DNA from: Cristatella mucedo | Lineage: Eukaryota > Bryozoa > Phylactolaemata > Cristatellidae | Assembly: GCA_009760855.2 (NCBI GenBank) | Contig: WPIO01000017.1 | Span: 4,998,501 to 5,062,500, forward strand | Reading direction: 5' to 3' | Length of the DNA: 64,000 bases | Part shown: piece by piece, positions 24,194 to 35,010 of the stretch | How the letters are laid out: the number at the start of each line of letters is the position of its first letter | How positions within the stretch are numbered: position 1 is the stretch's first letter | Position numbers and translations under genes: made by a program | Notes under the pieces: model-generated | Told to the model about the DNA's origin: nothing | Seen by the model: only the letters and a program-made list of their open reading frames with translations | Database searches by the model: none

Positions 24194-26020
24194 CGCGGGG
24201 CGCGGCTGCTCGCCCGGCCCCGCCCGGCACTTGCCTAATTCTCCGCCGACCGGAAATTATCGGACGCAGCGTCTCCGAGCGAAGGCTGGGCTCGGCGCCC
24301 GCACGCGTAAAAGAGCACTCTTTGTCCGCACGCCAGTTTATTCAGCTGCAGCGTTGTATTCGCTAGGCTTGGCGGCTTTCGGCGACAAAATTAGTGCTCC
24401 AAGCGTCCGGCGCGCTCTCGCTGAACGCGCGGCAAAACGGGTAAAGTCCTCCGCGGTGGACGCCGCTTGAGCGGCGTCGGCTTTGAACTTCGTCTCACCA
24501 TCTTCGCCACCGGGCGATGAGCTTTCGTCTCAGTGCGAGCGCACAAACGCAGCAATCGAGCTGCAGTTTGGAATCTAACGACGACGGCAGCTGCAGCTCT
24601 ACGTCTGAGCCGGGCGATCGACTTGGCCACCATTGCCCGCACTTTCTAGCGGCGACTGCCGGCGGAGGCCGAACGCTAGTCGCTGCCCGCTGGGCTCCGC
24701 GGACGCCGCCGCCGCCGCTTGCACTGCACTACTACTGTTACTGTAGCGAAGGAGCACTCCTTCTGAGGCCCCACCGCAAGCCGTTGTCGTACATATTCAC
24801 CATCTCCTTCGCCAGCTGCGGGCGGATCGGATTGCTAGAGGCGATCGAGCTCGGCAAGTCTTGCACGTAGCGCTCGACCCTCGCGGCGGCCTGCCCTTGC
24901 CACCGCTGCGGCGGCTTCCGCACGTCTGCAGCGGGGATGACGTGGGCGCACTGCGCGCACAGAGAGAACGCCAGCACCAAGCTAGCCAACGCGGCGGCCG
25001 TTCCCGCTGGATCCATGCTTCTCTCGGGCGCCTACAAAAACAGGCTGACGCGGCGTCGCGAGAAAAACGTGCCGCGATGTCGCAGACGGACGACACTCTT
25101 TCTCCAACCGAATTTTAGTGTAGGAGCCGACGTACTGCAGATACGGCACTGCTGAGCTGCCTTACCTTTTTTCGTAGCTTCTGCGACAGGAGCGAGCGAG
25201 CCAGTGTAGAGCCAGCAGCTGCTCGCGAGACTTTATGCTGAAGAGCAGAAGCCGGAAGTTCGTGCGAGTCGGGCGGGGTTTGACCGGATTGATCACTCGT
25301 CGGCGTTCAGCGATTGGCCGGCGTCTAGGATAAGCGCGGCGCAGTCGCTTGCCTTAGAAAGGACCTGGGGAGATTCTTAGAAATCTTCACGGGGGCATAG
25401 CCGCCGCGCACGGCACCGGCTAGGCTCGGTTGGATAGTCGGCTCCTCAGCCATCGGAGTCCGATGCTCCGACGGCCAGCGCGGCAGACGGAAAGCGTGAC
25501 CGACAGCTCACGCAACGTCCGTCGCGTCAACGAGCGAACCTTTCCAGTCACCCTGAGAGTCGCGCGCCATTTCACGAGCGTCGATCGACGAGCTAAAACT
25601 CGTGGAAACTTAAGCGCGACCCATCGCCCCGATGCTGTCTCGCGTGCGGACGCTGCTATTGCCGGTTGCGCGTAGCATTTAGGCGGCGCACAACACCTCC
25701 CCCATCCGTAGCCGCACGGCGCGCAGCGGCCTCGCCGCGCTGCTTAGCGAACCGCGGTGGCGGAAGCCGACGTTTCAAGGGCTCCGGATCGAGCGAGCGT
25801 CTGCTGCGCACGGCGCTCTGTTGCTAGATGCGCTGCTTCGAGGGCACCCCGAGGGCGCTCGAGCGAACGGCGAGTGGCCTCGGCTTACAGTTCGAGTAGC
25901 GGCCGTCTTCGACCGCACCGACCGCAGAAGCCGCCGCCGACGCATGCGCGCGCGAGTCGAGCGGGCCGGTCCGCCTGTGTGGCTGGCCCTGCTGCTCGCG
26001 CTCAAACTTCAACTGACGAA
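24194..26020. other. GC- and CpG-rich stretch, possible promoter island
   Basis: The composition changes sharply to GC- and CpG-rich between SINE-C and a LINE-B tail. Several overlapping Arg/Ala/Ser-rich frames are open on both strands, as expected from composition alone. A CpG-rich promoter with a first exon is possible (see 24738-25016), but no gene is proven. Confidence 0.45.
24738..25016 (-). CDS. Unassigned open frame with candidate signal peptide
   Basis: The frame starts MDPAGTAAALASLVLAFSLC, with a hydrophobic core and small residues suitable for signal-peptidase cleavage. A 60-residue region follows that includes VERYVQDLPSS and IRPQLAKEMVNMYDNG. A possible splice donor (GCG/GTGGGG) lies within the last codons. 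It could be exon 1 of a secreted protein such as a growth-factor propeptide. No downstream exon, cysteine framework or homologue was recognised, so it may be chance in GC-rich DNA. Confidence 0.3.
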   Translation of the reverse strand: MDPAGTAAALASLVLAFSLCAQCAHVIPAADVRKPPQRWQGQAAARVERYVQDLPSSIASSNPIRPQLAKEMVNMYDNGLRWGLRRSAPSLQ

Positions 26021-26026
26021 ACTAAT

Positions 26027-26285
26027 AATAATAATAATAATACACTTGATAAAGCGCCCTCAGAGAGCTCAATCTCTTTCTAGGCGCTTTACATTTGCTG
26101 CAAAGGGAAACAAGATTGAACGGTGAGTGGTATCGTGCTTGATAAACAATACGAATAACATGGTTAGGGGTGACATGCTCAGGGTCAGCATGCAAATGTG
26201 GTTAGTGGCATCATGCACAGTGTCAGCACGCATAAGCACACAATGGACTAATCGTAGGGACCCACTAAATTCTTTCGTAAATAGA
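26027..26285 (-). mobile_element. LINE-B 3' end
   Basis: An ATT tail (as AATAAT on plus) is followed by the stem-loop ACACTTGATAAAGCGCCCTC with TAGGCGCTTTACATTTG and the 3' UTR, ending near the CCCACTAAAT motif. Confidence 0.9.
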
Positions 26286-26610
26286 ACGAACATTCCGACG
26301 AGGCGTTTTTCGCGATGGCTCTATCGCCGCTATCCGCGGCTCCGCCGGAGCGTCTTTCTCTTCCGTTGTGGGCGCTTTCCGTTTCCGCCGAGCTACGTTA
26401 CTGTGCGCTCCGCTACTGCACCTATGATCCGCAAGTCGTGGCGTGCAGGTTCAGGGGTTACCGGTACCTACAGCGCGCCAATGACTTGCACCGTTACGAG
26501 CGGTGCGTTTGCGGATAGAGGCTGCTGTGTTGTTACGAACAGAGTGCAGCGGCTTCCACGCCTGGGCAGAACTAGGGCACAAACACAGCGATTCCTGTAG
26601 GTAGCCCGTT
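26286..26610 (+). other. Unassigned GC-moderate DNA
   Basis: No family similarity seen in the overlapping short open frames. Confidence 0.4.
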
Positions 26611-26692
26611 ACGCACACGCACACGCACACGCACACGCACACGCACACGCACACGCACACGCACACGCACACGCACACGCACACGCACACGC

Positions 26693-26748
<56 letters not shown>
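26611..26748. repeat. Compound microsatellite (ACACGC)n-(AT)n
   Basis: A hexanucleotide ACACGC array of about 83 bases runs directly into an AT array of about 55 bases. Open frames of alternating Cys/Val or Arg/Val across it are artefacts. Confidence 0.95.
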
Positions 26749-26751
<3 letters not shown>

Positions 26752-27233
26752 CAAGACTTAACCTCAAACAGTTCAGCCTTTTTAAGGCTGTTGGCCAACA
26801 AAAATTTACTAGAACGCAGGATTCGCATGACTTAATAAATAATATTTGTTACAAATTGTGCGTGCTACCCGCCTTGATTTTCGTACTTGGTGCAAAGAAC
26901 ATTCAAAATCATCATTTTGTGGCAGTATCTCGTACAATTTCAAGCTTTCGACTAAGTTTCATTTTTAAAAGGAATTTAGCAATTATAACATTAAGAATAC
27001 CTTTGTATGGCACTACCAAGGAACTTAATCTGTTTCTAGAATCCTTACGCTTGCTGTGCAAAGGGTAGGCGCTGCGCTCGTGCTCCAAAAGATCTGACTG
27101 CTGATCGGGCTGCACTGACTGCTAACTGACGCGATTGCGACGCAAGGACGTACTCTTAAGCGTTGTACCGTGCTACCACTTACGGAGGGAGGGCAGCAAC
27201 CACAGAACGTCGCGCGTCGAAAACCGGCAGTTT
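26749..27233 (+). other. Intergenic DNA, nothing recognised
   Basis: AT-rich; 26980-27060 faintly recalls a LINE tail stem-loop but is too diverged to call. Confidence 0.4.
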
Positions 27234-27402
27234 CATGCTGACCCTATGCATGTCACCCCATAACATGTTATGTTAGCTGACATTTAGAATGCTACCATTA
27301 ACCATTCGATCACGCTTCCTTTGCAGCAAATGCAAAGTGCCTACAAAGAGATTACGTTCTTTGAGGGCGCAAAACAAATATTCTATTATTATTATTATTA
27401 TA
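27234..27402 (+). mobile_element. LINE-B 3' end
   Basis: Starts inside the 3' UTR at CTGACCCTATGCATGTCACC and ends with GCAAAGTGCCTACAAAGAGA, a degraded stem-loop partner and ATT repeats. Confidence 0.85.
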
Positions 27403-28462
27403 GAACCGCCATTGCATGTCTGCTGTGGAGACGACGTGCGGAGGCATCTGAGCTCGCTGTCTGAGCACGAGGAATAAGATTTAGTAGATGCATAAAGAAA
27501 TACCTATCAAAGCATGTATCTACACGACCTTATTGAGCATTGTTTTCAACAGTCATCAAGGGTTTGAAGCAGACTGTTGTGAGCATACTATTTTGAGCAG
27601 ACACAACAACCCGAGGTCTGACATGGTTTGAAAACAGTACAAGTATTCGATGGCGAGGATAAAAAACTGCCGATTTGAGTTTTCTGATGAAAAAAGGACT
27701 TGAAGAATTCTTTTTAACAATATCCCATGTCTTTAAACTCTCGATTTCTTAAATTTATGTGCAAATTTAACTACATTCTCATAATTTCAACGGCCGGTTT
27801 TTACTACACGAAGATCACCATGCTTTTGGCACGTCATGTTTTTACCGTGGCTTCTGTAGCAGTTGTACGGTGGTTCACTAGCTTCCTCTTTATGAAACGT
27901 AGCTGTAACATCGGATTCGACTCAATGTTCGATCTTTTATTTTTATTGTAGCTCCGTCATTGCCAGGCAACGTAACAGTTTGATTCGGCTGATGTCAATG
28001 AGAAGATTTAATGACGTCACGCAAAAGTACTTAGTCTTTGCCCACGGGAAATGTTCCCACCCTTTATTGCAGTTATATCCAAGACATTCTTCACGCTATT
28101 TTTTCTGCCAGTATCTGAATATCATTACCATTGTCCACATAGTCCGAGTGGCAAGCCGATCCGTTGATAAAAAATGAGACCTGCAACCAAGAGCGTACTT
28201 GCTAGCTCTGGCTTCACAGATGCAAGCGGGCTTGCTTGCATCTAACTGTAACTAAATAACTGTATCTAAATGTAACGCGGTCGTTATTTTGACTATACAG
28301 AACAACAGCAGCCCTTCTACTGTGAGATTTAGAGCCAAAAAAAATATTTTTCCTCGAGCAAGGAGCGATCCGGCAAGCTCTGATTCTCCGTGCTCTGCCG
28401 TTTGAGCAAACCAGCGGCGCCGTCCTGTATAGCAGCGGATGGATACCTCCAAAGCTCTGAGG
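27403..28462 (+). other. Intergenic DNA, nothing recognised
   Basis: Short open frames only; no family motif or repeat seen. Confidence 0.45.
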
Positions 28463-28577
28463 AAATGCTTCTTGTCCTGACCAAACCTGGGCGTAAGGAG
28501 AGACCTACCGCTCGGCTGCAGCAGTCGAGCGGTAGGTTTCTCCTTACGCCCAAGTTCGGCCAGGACAAGAAGCATTT
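28463..28577. repeat. Fold-back inverted repeat, 52-bp arms
   Basis: Arms 28463-28514 and 28526-28577 are reverse complements with four mismatches, all transitions, around an 11-base loop centred on CTGCAG. As RNA from the minus strand, three of the four mismatches would be G-U pairs. No target-site duplication or transposase lies nearby. Confidence 0.95.
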
Positions 28578-29507
28578 TCCCTTTTCGCTCATTTGAAGTC
28601 TTCTGGCGGCTCTGGACGGCTACAAGACGTCTAACTTTCTTATGCTACGGCGGTGTCATGTCGCAGATTCTGCGGCGGACTCGGGCACTTCTTGTCTGGC
28701 CGGCATTTTTCTGCTGGCGTTTCCTTTCTACTGATTTTTCCTGCGACATAAGTGGCTGAACGGCAGCCAGATATGTGTACGGCCTTGCGGCGCCGCTCGT
28801 GGATTCTGCTGTAAGTTTTAGCTTGTACGTTTTAAATCGTTCTCGCTCGCGCTCCGCAAAGGATACTCGCGAGGACGCTGCGCGCCGGCAATCCTGCCAG
28901 AGACAGGTATGGTTTTACTTGTTTGACGTTGGTGAGCAGGCGAAAAATTGTCGCACGCGCGCGCATGGAAGTGAAGCTGTTGGACGCCTCGAAGAAAGTT
29001 GGCGTCGCTGTGCTCGTTCTTAGATTTGCTACTTTCTCTCTTCGTCGAATTATCAGCTGCAGAGTTACAGCTTCGGCGCTTTTTCTTCGTTTGGCGACGG
29101 CTTCTAGTTCAATGCTACTTTCTGCTCTACTTCGACGCACTTCTTAATGAGCGGCCTGACAATGGCTGCCTCTTTGGAGGATGCAGGGACAAAACCTTCG
29201 GCTAAAGATATCATCTATTAATTCAACGATGTCAAGGCCACGATCGGTTTCCAAACCGACATGACATTCGCGGGACTTGACCGTTGACATAGACCGACGT
29301 CATTGACGCCGGAGCATTGGAGCCCGCTTAAGTACGAGAGATTGCCTTAACAATGACATGACTGCGCTATCGCTGCGATCGTCCATGAATTCCGAACAAA
29401 TAGGGCCCGACGACCAATTACGCCGGTTTTGTGATGGGCACGCGAGCGGCGGAGCGATGCGACGGACGTACTGGGTGCAGCGAGCCGTGCGGAGGAGATA
29501 AGCGAGC

Positions 29508-29510
<3 letters not shown>

Positions 29511-29571
<61 letters not shown>
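29511..29571. repeat. (GA)n microsatellite
   Basis: A pure GA run of about 60 bases inside the GC-rich stretch. Confidence 0.95.
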
Positions 29572-29574
<3 letters not shown>

Positions 29575-29687
29575 GCCGGGCACATTAGCGGAGAGCAAAT
29601 AGTGCGCGAATGCTCGCGCCGCGCCCAGCACTCTAGTAGCGAGGTGCGCTTCGGTCACGCAGCTCGCTGAGAAAGTAGCCAGAGAGC

Positions 29688-29709
29688 GGGCGGGCGGGCG
29701 GGCGGGCGG
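29688..29709 (+). other. G-quadruplex motif
   Basis: Five GGG tracts separated by single C bases, followed by a further GG, fit the classical G4 pattern with one-base loops. It lies in CpG-rich DNA with no gene assigned. Confidence 0.8.
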
Positions 29710-30127
29710 CCGCCGAGCCGGCGCTCGCGGCCGCACGGGACCGCTGCGCCGCCAGGTCGGGCCGAGGAAGCGGCGGCCGGCGGGCAGCGGCGCAGCGTTT
29801 CACCTCTTTCTGCGGCGCGCGTGTGCGCGGCGCGCTCCGGCGCCAGCGCCAGAACGTTAGGGGAAATGTGCAAGGCTAATGTATTTGCTCGCGTTTAGTC
29901 TCTCTCTCTCTCTCTTGCGTTTCTGCCATCTATCGGCCGCCTGAGGAGAAACCCGTAGCCGCGGCACTCGCCGAGAGCTGCGACCGCATCGCGAAAGGCC
30001 GCGCGCAGTCAGGATACAGAAAGTAGACGTTTCGCAATGACTTGCTAATGCGACGCGCCGCTCGGGCGCTCGAAGATGACAGAGCTGGCTGCTCTGGCGA
30101 GGTTCGGTGGCGCTTGATTTCGTATAA

Positions 30128-30278
30128 AAAAAACATGATTCACTTGTATAGCTCCCAGAGAGAACTTACTCTCTATGCAGGCGCTTTGCATGCGCGCCGC
30201 ATGAGCATCCGCTCGAGCCTGCGAACTCGGTCATTAATGGCGAGCGTCTTACTAATGGGTCAAATCAGGGCGGCGAGA
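30128..30278 (-). mobile_element. SINE-C, diverged
   Basis: The tail (GATTCACTTGTATAGCTCCC on plus) and its stem partner GCAGGCGCTTTGCATGCG are recognisable. The tRNA-like head around 30220-30270 has diverged. Confidence 0.7.
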
Positions 30279-30984
30279 AGTTGCATTCGCCTGATGGACT
30301 CCAGCTCGGAGGAGCGAAGGTACAGTGCGTTGGTCACAAAAAACCAACGCCTTTGAACTCTGCTGCCTGGGCTAAGCGTCCTAAATGATGCACCTTTCAG
30401 ACTGTAAAAGGGGGCTCACGCGACGAGGTTCTCGCGCTGCTGCCGATTTTGCAAGCGCTCCAGAAGGCCTGGCTCTAAACGGTAGCAGGACTCCAGCGCA
30501 CTGAGAGAGGCTGGCTGCGTCTCAGCGGATGATCCCGATAGCGATGGCCGGCTAGCCGCCATCGCCGTCCGCCGTCTATCGAGCAGCTGCACGCTGCAAA
30601 AAAGCGCCTTAGGAGCTTTTGGCTTCGATCTCGCAGCGTCGCCGTTGACCCATTCGCGCGACGCTCCGTGCGGTTATGCTGTTTGAACAGAACCGCGCGT
30701 CGGGTCGCGTCGCGCAGATATGTAGCCGCCGGCTCTTATCTCGTCGAGCGGTCGGCGCTAAATCGGCTCACTCGAATCCAAGGTCCCTTTCCTTGTGGGA
30801 GTTATCTCCCGCCGCCGATCGGCGCTTTTGGCTGCTGGAATGCGTAACGCGAGGGCACTATGCCGGCGGTACAGAAAAGCCCGAAAAAATCAGAGTCACC
30901 GCGTCAACGATGGACACTTAGCCGAGCATGAAAAATAATGCTTGCTTGAGAAAAATACACACATAAAATGAAACGTGTCAGACA
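30279..30984. other. GC-rich DNA, nothing recognised
   Basis: Continuation of the GC-rich composition; no coding similarity seen. Confidence 0.4.
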
Positions 30985-31245
30985 GCATTTAGTGGGTCCC
31001 TGTGATTCGTCCTTGATGTGCTTATGCGTGCTGACACTGTGCATGCTGCCACTAACCACATTTGCATGCTGGCCCTGTGTATGTCACCCCTAACCATGTT
31101 ATTCGTATTGTTTATCAAGCACGATACCACTCACCGTTCAATTGCATTTCACTTTACAGCAAATGTAAAGCGCCTAGAGAGAGATTAAGTTCTCTGAGGG
31201 CGCTTGATCAAGTGAATTATTATTATTATTATTATTATTATTATA
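30985..31245 (+). mobile_element. LINE-B 3' end, well preserved
   Basis: Runs from CATTTAGTGGGTCCCTGTGA through the whole 3' UTR to the stem-loop (AAAGCGCCTAGAGAGAGATT with TTCTCTGAGGGCGCTT) and nine ATT units. It serves as the reference for the tail in this window. Confidence 0.93.
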
Positions 31246-31540
31246 GAAACACTGAGAGTAGCCAAAAATATCACGCTTAAAATTAGTCATCTGATAAATA
31301 TGCTTTACTTACTTGCTGCAACAGATAGTAGTTGTGGTAAAGTGTTCTTTGCTGCACCTCTCAAAACCAAAAAAACAATCGCAATTTATGATTATAAAAT
31401 CTTAAGAGCTGATTCAGAAAAATTGTTAGCTTTGAATGTATTTAGACGGAAAAAGTTATGATCTGTCGAGGAAGGATCTTCCAATTAGAACCGTCACCAG
31501 GGTCAGGAAATGAGGGCCGTATTAGCGATTTAAGTAAGGG
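31246..31540 (+). other. Intergenic DNA, nothing recognised
   Basis: AT-rich with no open frame of note. Confidence 0.4.
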
Positions 31541-31564
31541 CCGCGGAATGCCGATATTCCGCGG
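31541..31564. repeat. Perfect 9-bp inverted repeat
   Basis: CCGCGGAAT and ATTCCGCGG flank a six-base loop. Pairing can extend by GG/CC if one base is bulged. A TA run and a SINE-C follow. Confidence 0.85.
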
Positions 31565-31579
31565 GCCCTGGCTAGGGTT

Positions 31580-31716
31580 ATATATATATATATATATATA
31601 TATAACATTTATTTGTATAGCGCCATAAGAGAAATTAATCCCTATTCAGGCGCTTCACATATGCCTCGGGGCTCGAGCTCACGACCTCATCCAGACCTTG
31701 GTCGGGGCGAGCACCG
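31580..31716 (-). mobile_element. SINE-C, head truncated, with TA-repeat tail
   Basis: A TA run (31580-31603) precedes ATTTGTATAGCGCCATAAGA, the stem partner TCAGGCGCTTCACATATGCC, and the B-box region. The copy stops before the A-box, at GCGAGCACC. Confidence 0.8.
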
Positions 31717-32493
31717 TTCGGTAATTGGTGCGAGATTGTTTTACGAAAACTCTTCCCTGCTACCTCGTGACGCTTGGCGTACGTCTGAAGGCAGTGATTA
31801 TATTTTGGACTGAAGAAAAACACGGCGTCTTCGCAAGGTGGTTGACTTAAGCAACGGTTGGACGCATGCAAAAGCTTTAATCGGCCTTCGTGCTGCTTTC
31901 TGCTTCACCAATTGATGAATTGCTGAGGCTCCGGACTTTTATGAAATACTAGCACCTACTAGGGAATAGCTACCCATTTTCTGTTTTATCCGGAGTCGAG
32001 ATATGTTGTCGCCGTCTAACTTGAAAATGTCAAATTTATGAGCTGAGACTTCCTTTAATGGTCCATGTCAGAACTGTTGGTAGGCCACGAAATGTCTCTT
32101 GAATGTCAGAATAACTGCAGTGCGTTTGTGAGAATTCCTCAGTTGCTAGAAATTATACATCTAGTAATTCAGCCCGTGGGTTCGTCTCCCGAGGAAAGCA
32201 AAACTTGCACAAGAAGAATTCATTGAAGATTCGCCACTTTCGCTTTTCTCGCACCCGGTCACGAAGCTTCGCTACCAGCGTTTTCTTTATTTTGCATACG
32301 CGTTCTTCCCCGAAAATCGGAAGTTCTTACACGAGCGTCGAAGACGGAAACCGATACAGCAAAGATCTGTTTGAAGCATATCAATTTGATGTCTGACCGC
32401 CGTAGGTAAGAAATTACATGCCTGCGGACATCTAAATGCTTGCCGCTGGGGCCCGCGATCTAGTTGGCACGTCCCCAGCTCGAGCAGCCTACT
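31717..32493 (+). other. Intergenic DNA, nothing recognised
   Basis: Short open frames only. Confidence 0.4.
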
Positions 32494-32720
32494 CTAATAA
32501 TAATAATGCACTTGATAAAGCACCCTCAGAGAACTCAATCTCTTTCTAGGCGCTTTACATTTGCTGCAAAGGGAAGCACAATTGAATGGTGAACAATATC
32601 ATGCTTAATAAACAGGAATAACATGGTTAGGGGTGACATGCACAGGGTCAGCATGCAAATGTGGTTAGTGGCAGCATGCACAGTGTCAGCACGCATAAGC
32701 ACATGAAGGACGAATCACAC
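32494..32720 (-). mobile_element. LINE-B 3' end
   Basis: A short ATT tail, the stem-loop and the 3' UTR up to ACGAATCACA are all recognisable in reverse. Confidence 0.9.
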
Positions 32721-33202
32721 TGGCTTTCGCTTCCAAAGCCGCGCTGGCTGCAAGCTTCGCCAGACCTCGCTATTAGGTACGATACGATGCGTGCGTTGTT
32801 GTCGTTCAAATGTATCCCTGGTTGTTGCAGCTACTGTTGCCTGGTTTCGTGAGTAGGGAATCTCTCGTAAGAAGAGCACTCATAGCAAGCGAATGAGCGA
32901 GGGAGTCTGGGGTGGCATTTTCAGTAGTTCCAGCATTGTCTCGAAGCGTCCAGCGAGTTCTCCACAAAGTGCTGCTACGACGCCTCTAAATTCATGGTCA
33001 TTACGCCTGTTACGACACCAGCCGCCAATCTAAAAGTGTGCCCGCGGAACGCACACTCAAAGTGCAATAAACCCCTAAAAATATGCAACATGACACCTGA
33101 CGATTTATTTGACCTGCTTGTTGATCAAGGCCTATCTGAATTCGACCAACATCCAAACTATAACCAACGCCACCCTGACCGGCTTTCCTTTCCTATAGAA
33201 TA
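32721..33202 (+). other. Intergenic DNA, nothing recognised
   Basis: No repeat or coding similarity seen. Confidence 0.4.
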
Positions 33203-33600
33203 AAAATAATAACGATAATGCATTTTGTAGAGCACCACCAGAGAACCCAACCCTCTCTAGGCGCACCACATTTGCTGAAAAGGAAGCACGATCGAATGGT
33301 TAGTGGTAGCACGCTCAATAAAAAACAAGAATAACATTGTTAGGGGTGACATGAACAGGATCAGCATGCAAGTACAGTTAGTAGCACCATGCCCAGTGTC
33401 AGCATGTATAAGCACATAAAGGGAAAATCACACGGACCCACTCAATGCTGTCATGAGTAGGTGCGTTTTTAGTTTCTTATTAAATGTAGTCAAGTCAGAA
33501 GATGTTGTGACGCAAATCGGGAGTAAGTTCCAGGCTTTGGGAGCATACGAACTAAAGGCACGATCTCCAAAGGATTTGAGGTTTGTATAGGTAAACAATT
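33203..33600 (-). mobile_element. LINE-B 3' end with last codons of its ORF
   Basis: The ATT tail, degraded stem-loop and 3' UTR are followed (33440-33590) by the reverse complement of the C-terminal coding end, including the SFGD-AFSSYAPKAW segment. Confidence 0.88.
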
Positions 33601-33799
33601 TATATCCCTAGATCAGTCAAAGGCCGTGGAGGAGTTGCCACCGTCTTACGTTCTTCTCATAATTTCAAACAGTCTGCAGCCCCCTAGAGGCAGTATTTCG
33701 AATCTCTTGTTTTTTGAGTCCTTCCAATAGTAAGTGGCTGTTGAATTAGCTAATATTTTTTTTATAATGTATCGCTCCTAGGTACCAAGTTTTCTTTTA

Positions 33800-34921
33800 T
33801 TTCAGACTTTTCTGATCTCATCTCAATTCTACGTGAAAGAAATTTTCCCTTCTTTGTCCTGGGCGATTTTAACATTCATTTAAAAGCCTCAGCTGACGCC
33901 TTAAGTGCCGAATTTTGTGCACTGACTGGTTTATTTTCCCTCACGGCTCATATGCGCGACCCCACTCACTATAAAGGTCACATGCTCGATCAAACATTCT
34001 CCCACGCTGGTACGCCATCATTTCATGTTATTAGCGAATTCTGCACCTCTGACCGCATGTGAATCTCATTCAGTCTGCAGTGTGTGCCCTCCTCCGCATC
34101 AATAATCATTGATGAATCGCGAAACATTAGGATCCTTGACATTGGTTTTGCCCGCAAGAGGCAAGAAAAATCCTTCTTCTCCCGCTCGGCGGCTGTACGC
34201 CCCTTTCCGACCTGTCATCATTGGTAGAATGTTTTAACACGGCACTAGCCGACATCTTGCCACATTTGCACCTCTGACCAAGCACACTGTTCGCCATCGT
34301 AAGATGACCTATCTGTAAAGCAGACATTAAACTAGGTAGATCTGCTAAGCGAAAGCTTGCGAATTTGTACAGAAGATCAGAACTGACTGTCCGTCAACAG
34401 ACATACAAGGACTACTGTAAATCGCATCAATTGATCTAGCAAAGGCCAAGTCTAGCTTTTAAAAAGTATTGTGGAATCACAGATGCATGATCTGGAAATG
34501 CTGATGTCGACCATCAACATTCTTCTTAACCGTTCCCATGTTAGCTCCTTACGTAGTGATCCTTGTCGTGATCTAGCCGATTACTTCTCCAGCTTCTTTA
34601 ACATTCATTTGTATAGCTTACATGACGTCTTCAGCACCGAATCCTGTGCAATGATTGACTCATAGTCTCTTGTGGCTCATGTACATTGCCTTACTCTCAT
34701 CAAGGGTCACACACTCGACCAAATTTTTTCCTTCATCTGCACGCTATCATCATCACCTATTATTACATAATTTTGCTTATCTAAACACACATGCAGATCT
34801 CATTCAGTCTACATTGTGTGCCCTCTGTTGTTTGGTTCACGCAAGCAGAGACATGACTGTCGTTGACCAACAACAACAGTTTATTGTAGGACGCACGAAG
34901 CAGAGGGAAAGACGACTCCCT

Positions 34922-35010
<89 letters not shown>

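Larger units (their letters stand above)
28600..30125. other. GC- and CpG-rich stretch, no assignable gene
   Basis: High GC and CpG with purine and GCGG arrays. Many Arg/Ala/Ser-rich open frames occur in all frames, none with recognisable domains. It may be another CpG-rich regulatory segment. Confidence 0.4.

Noticed and set aside
25757-26083. Arg/Ala-rich protein genes in the GC-rich island
   Set aside because: Overlapping frames on both strands follow from composition; one runs into a LINE-B ATT tail.
31580-31603. TATA-box promoter
   Set aside because: The TA run is the tail of a SINE-C copy rather than a core promoter, and no start site or gene follows.
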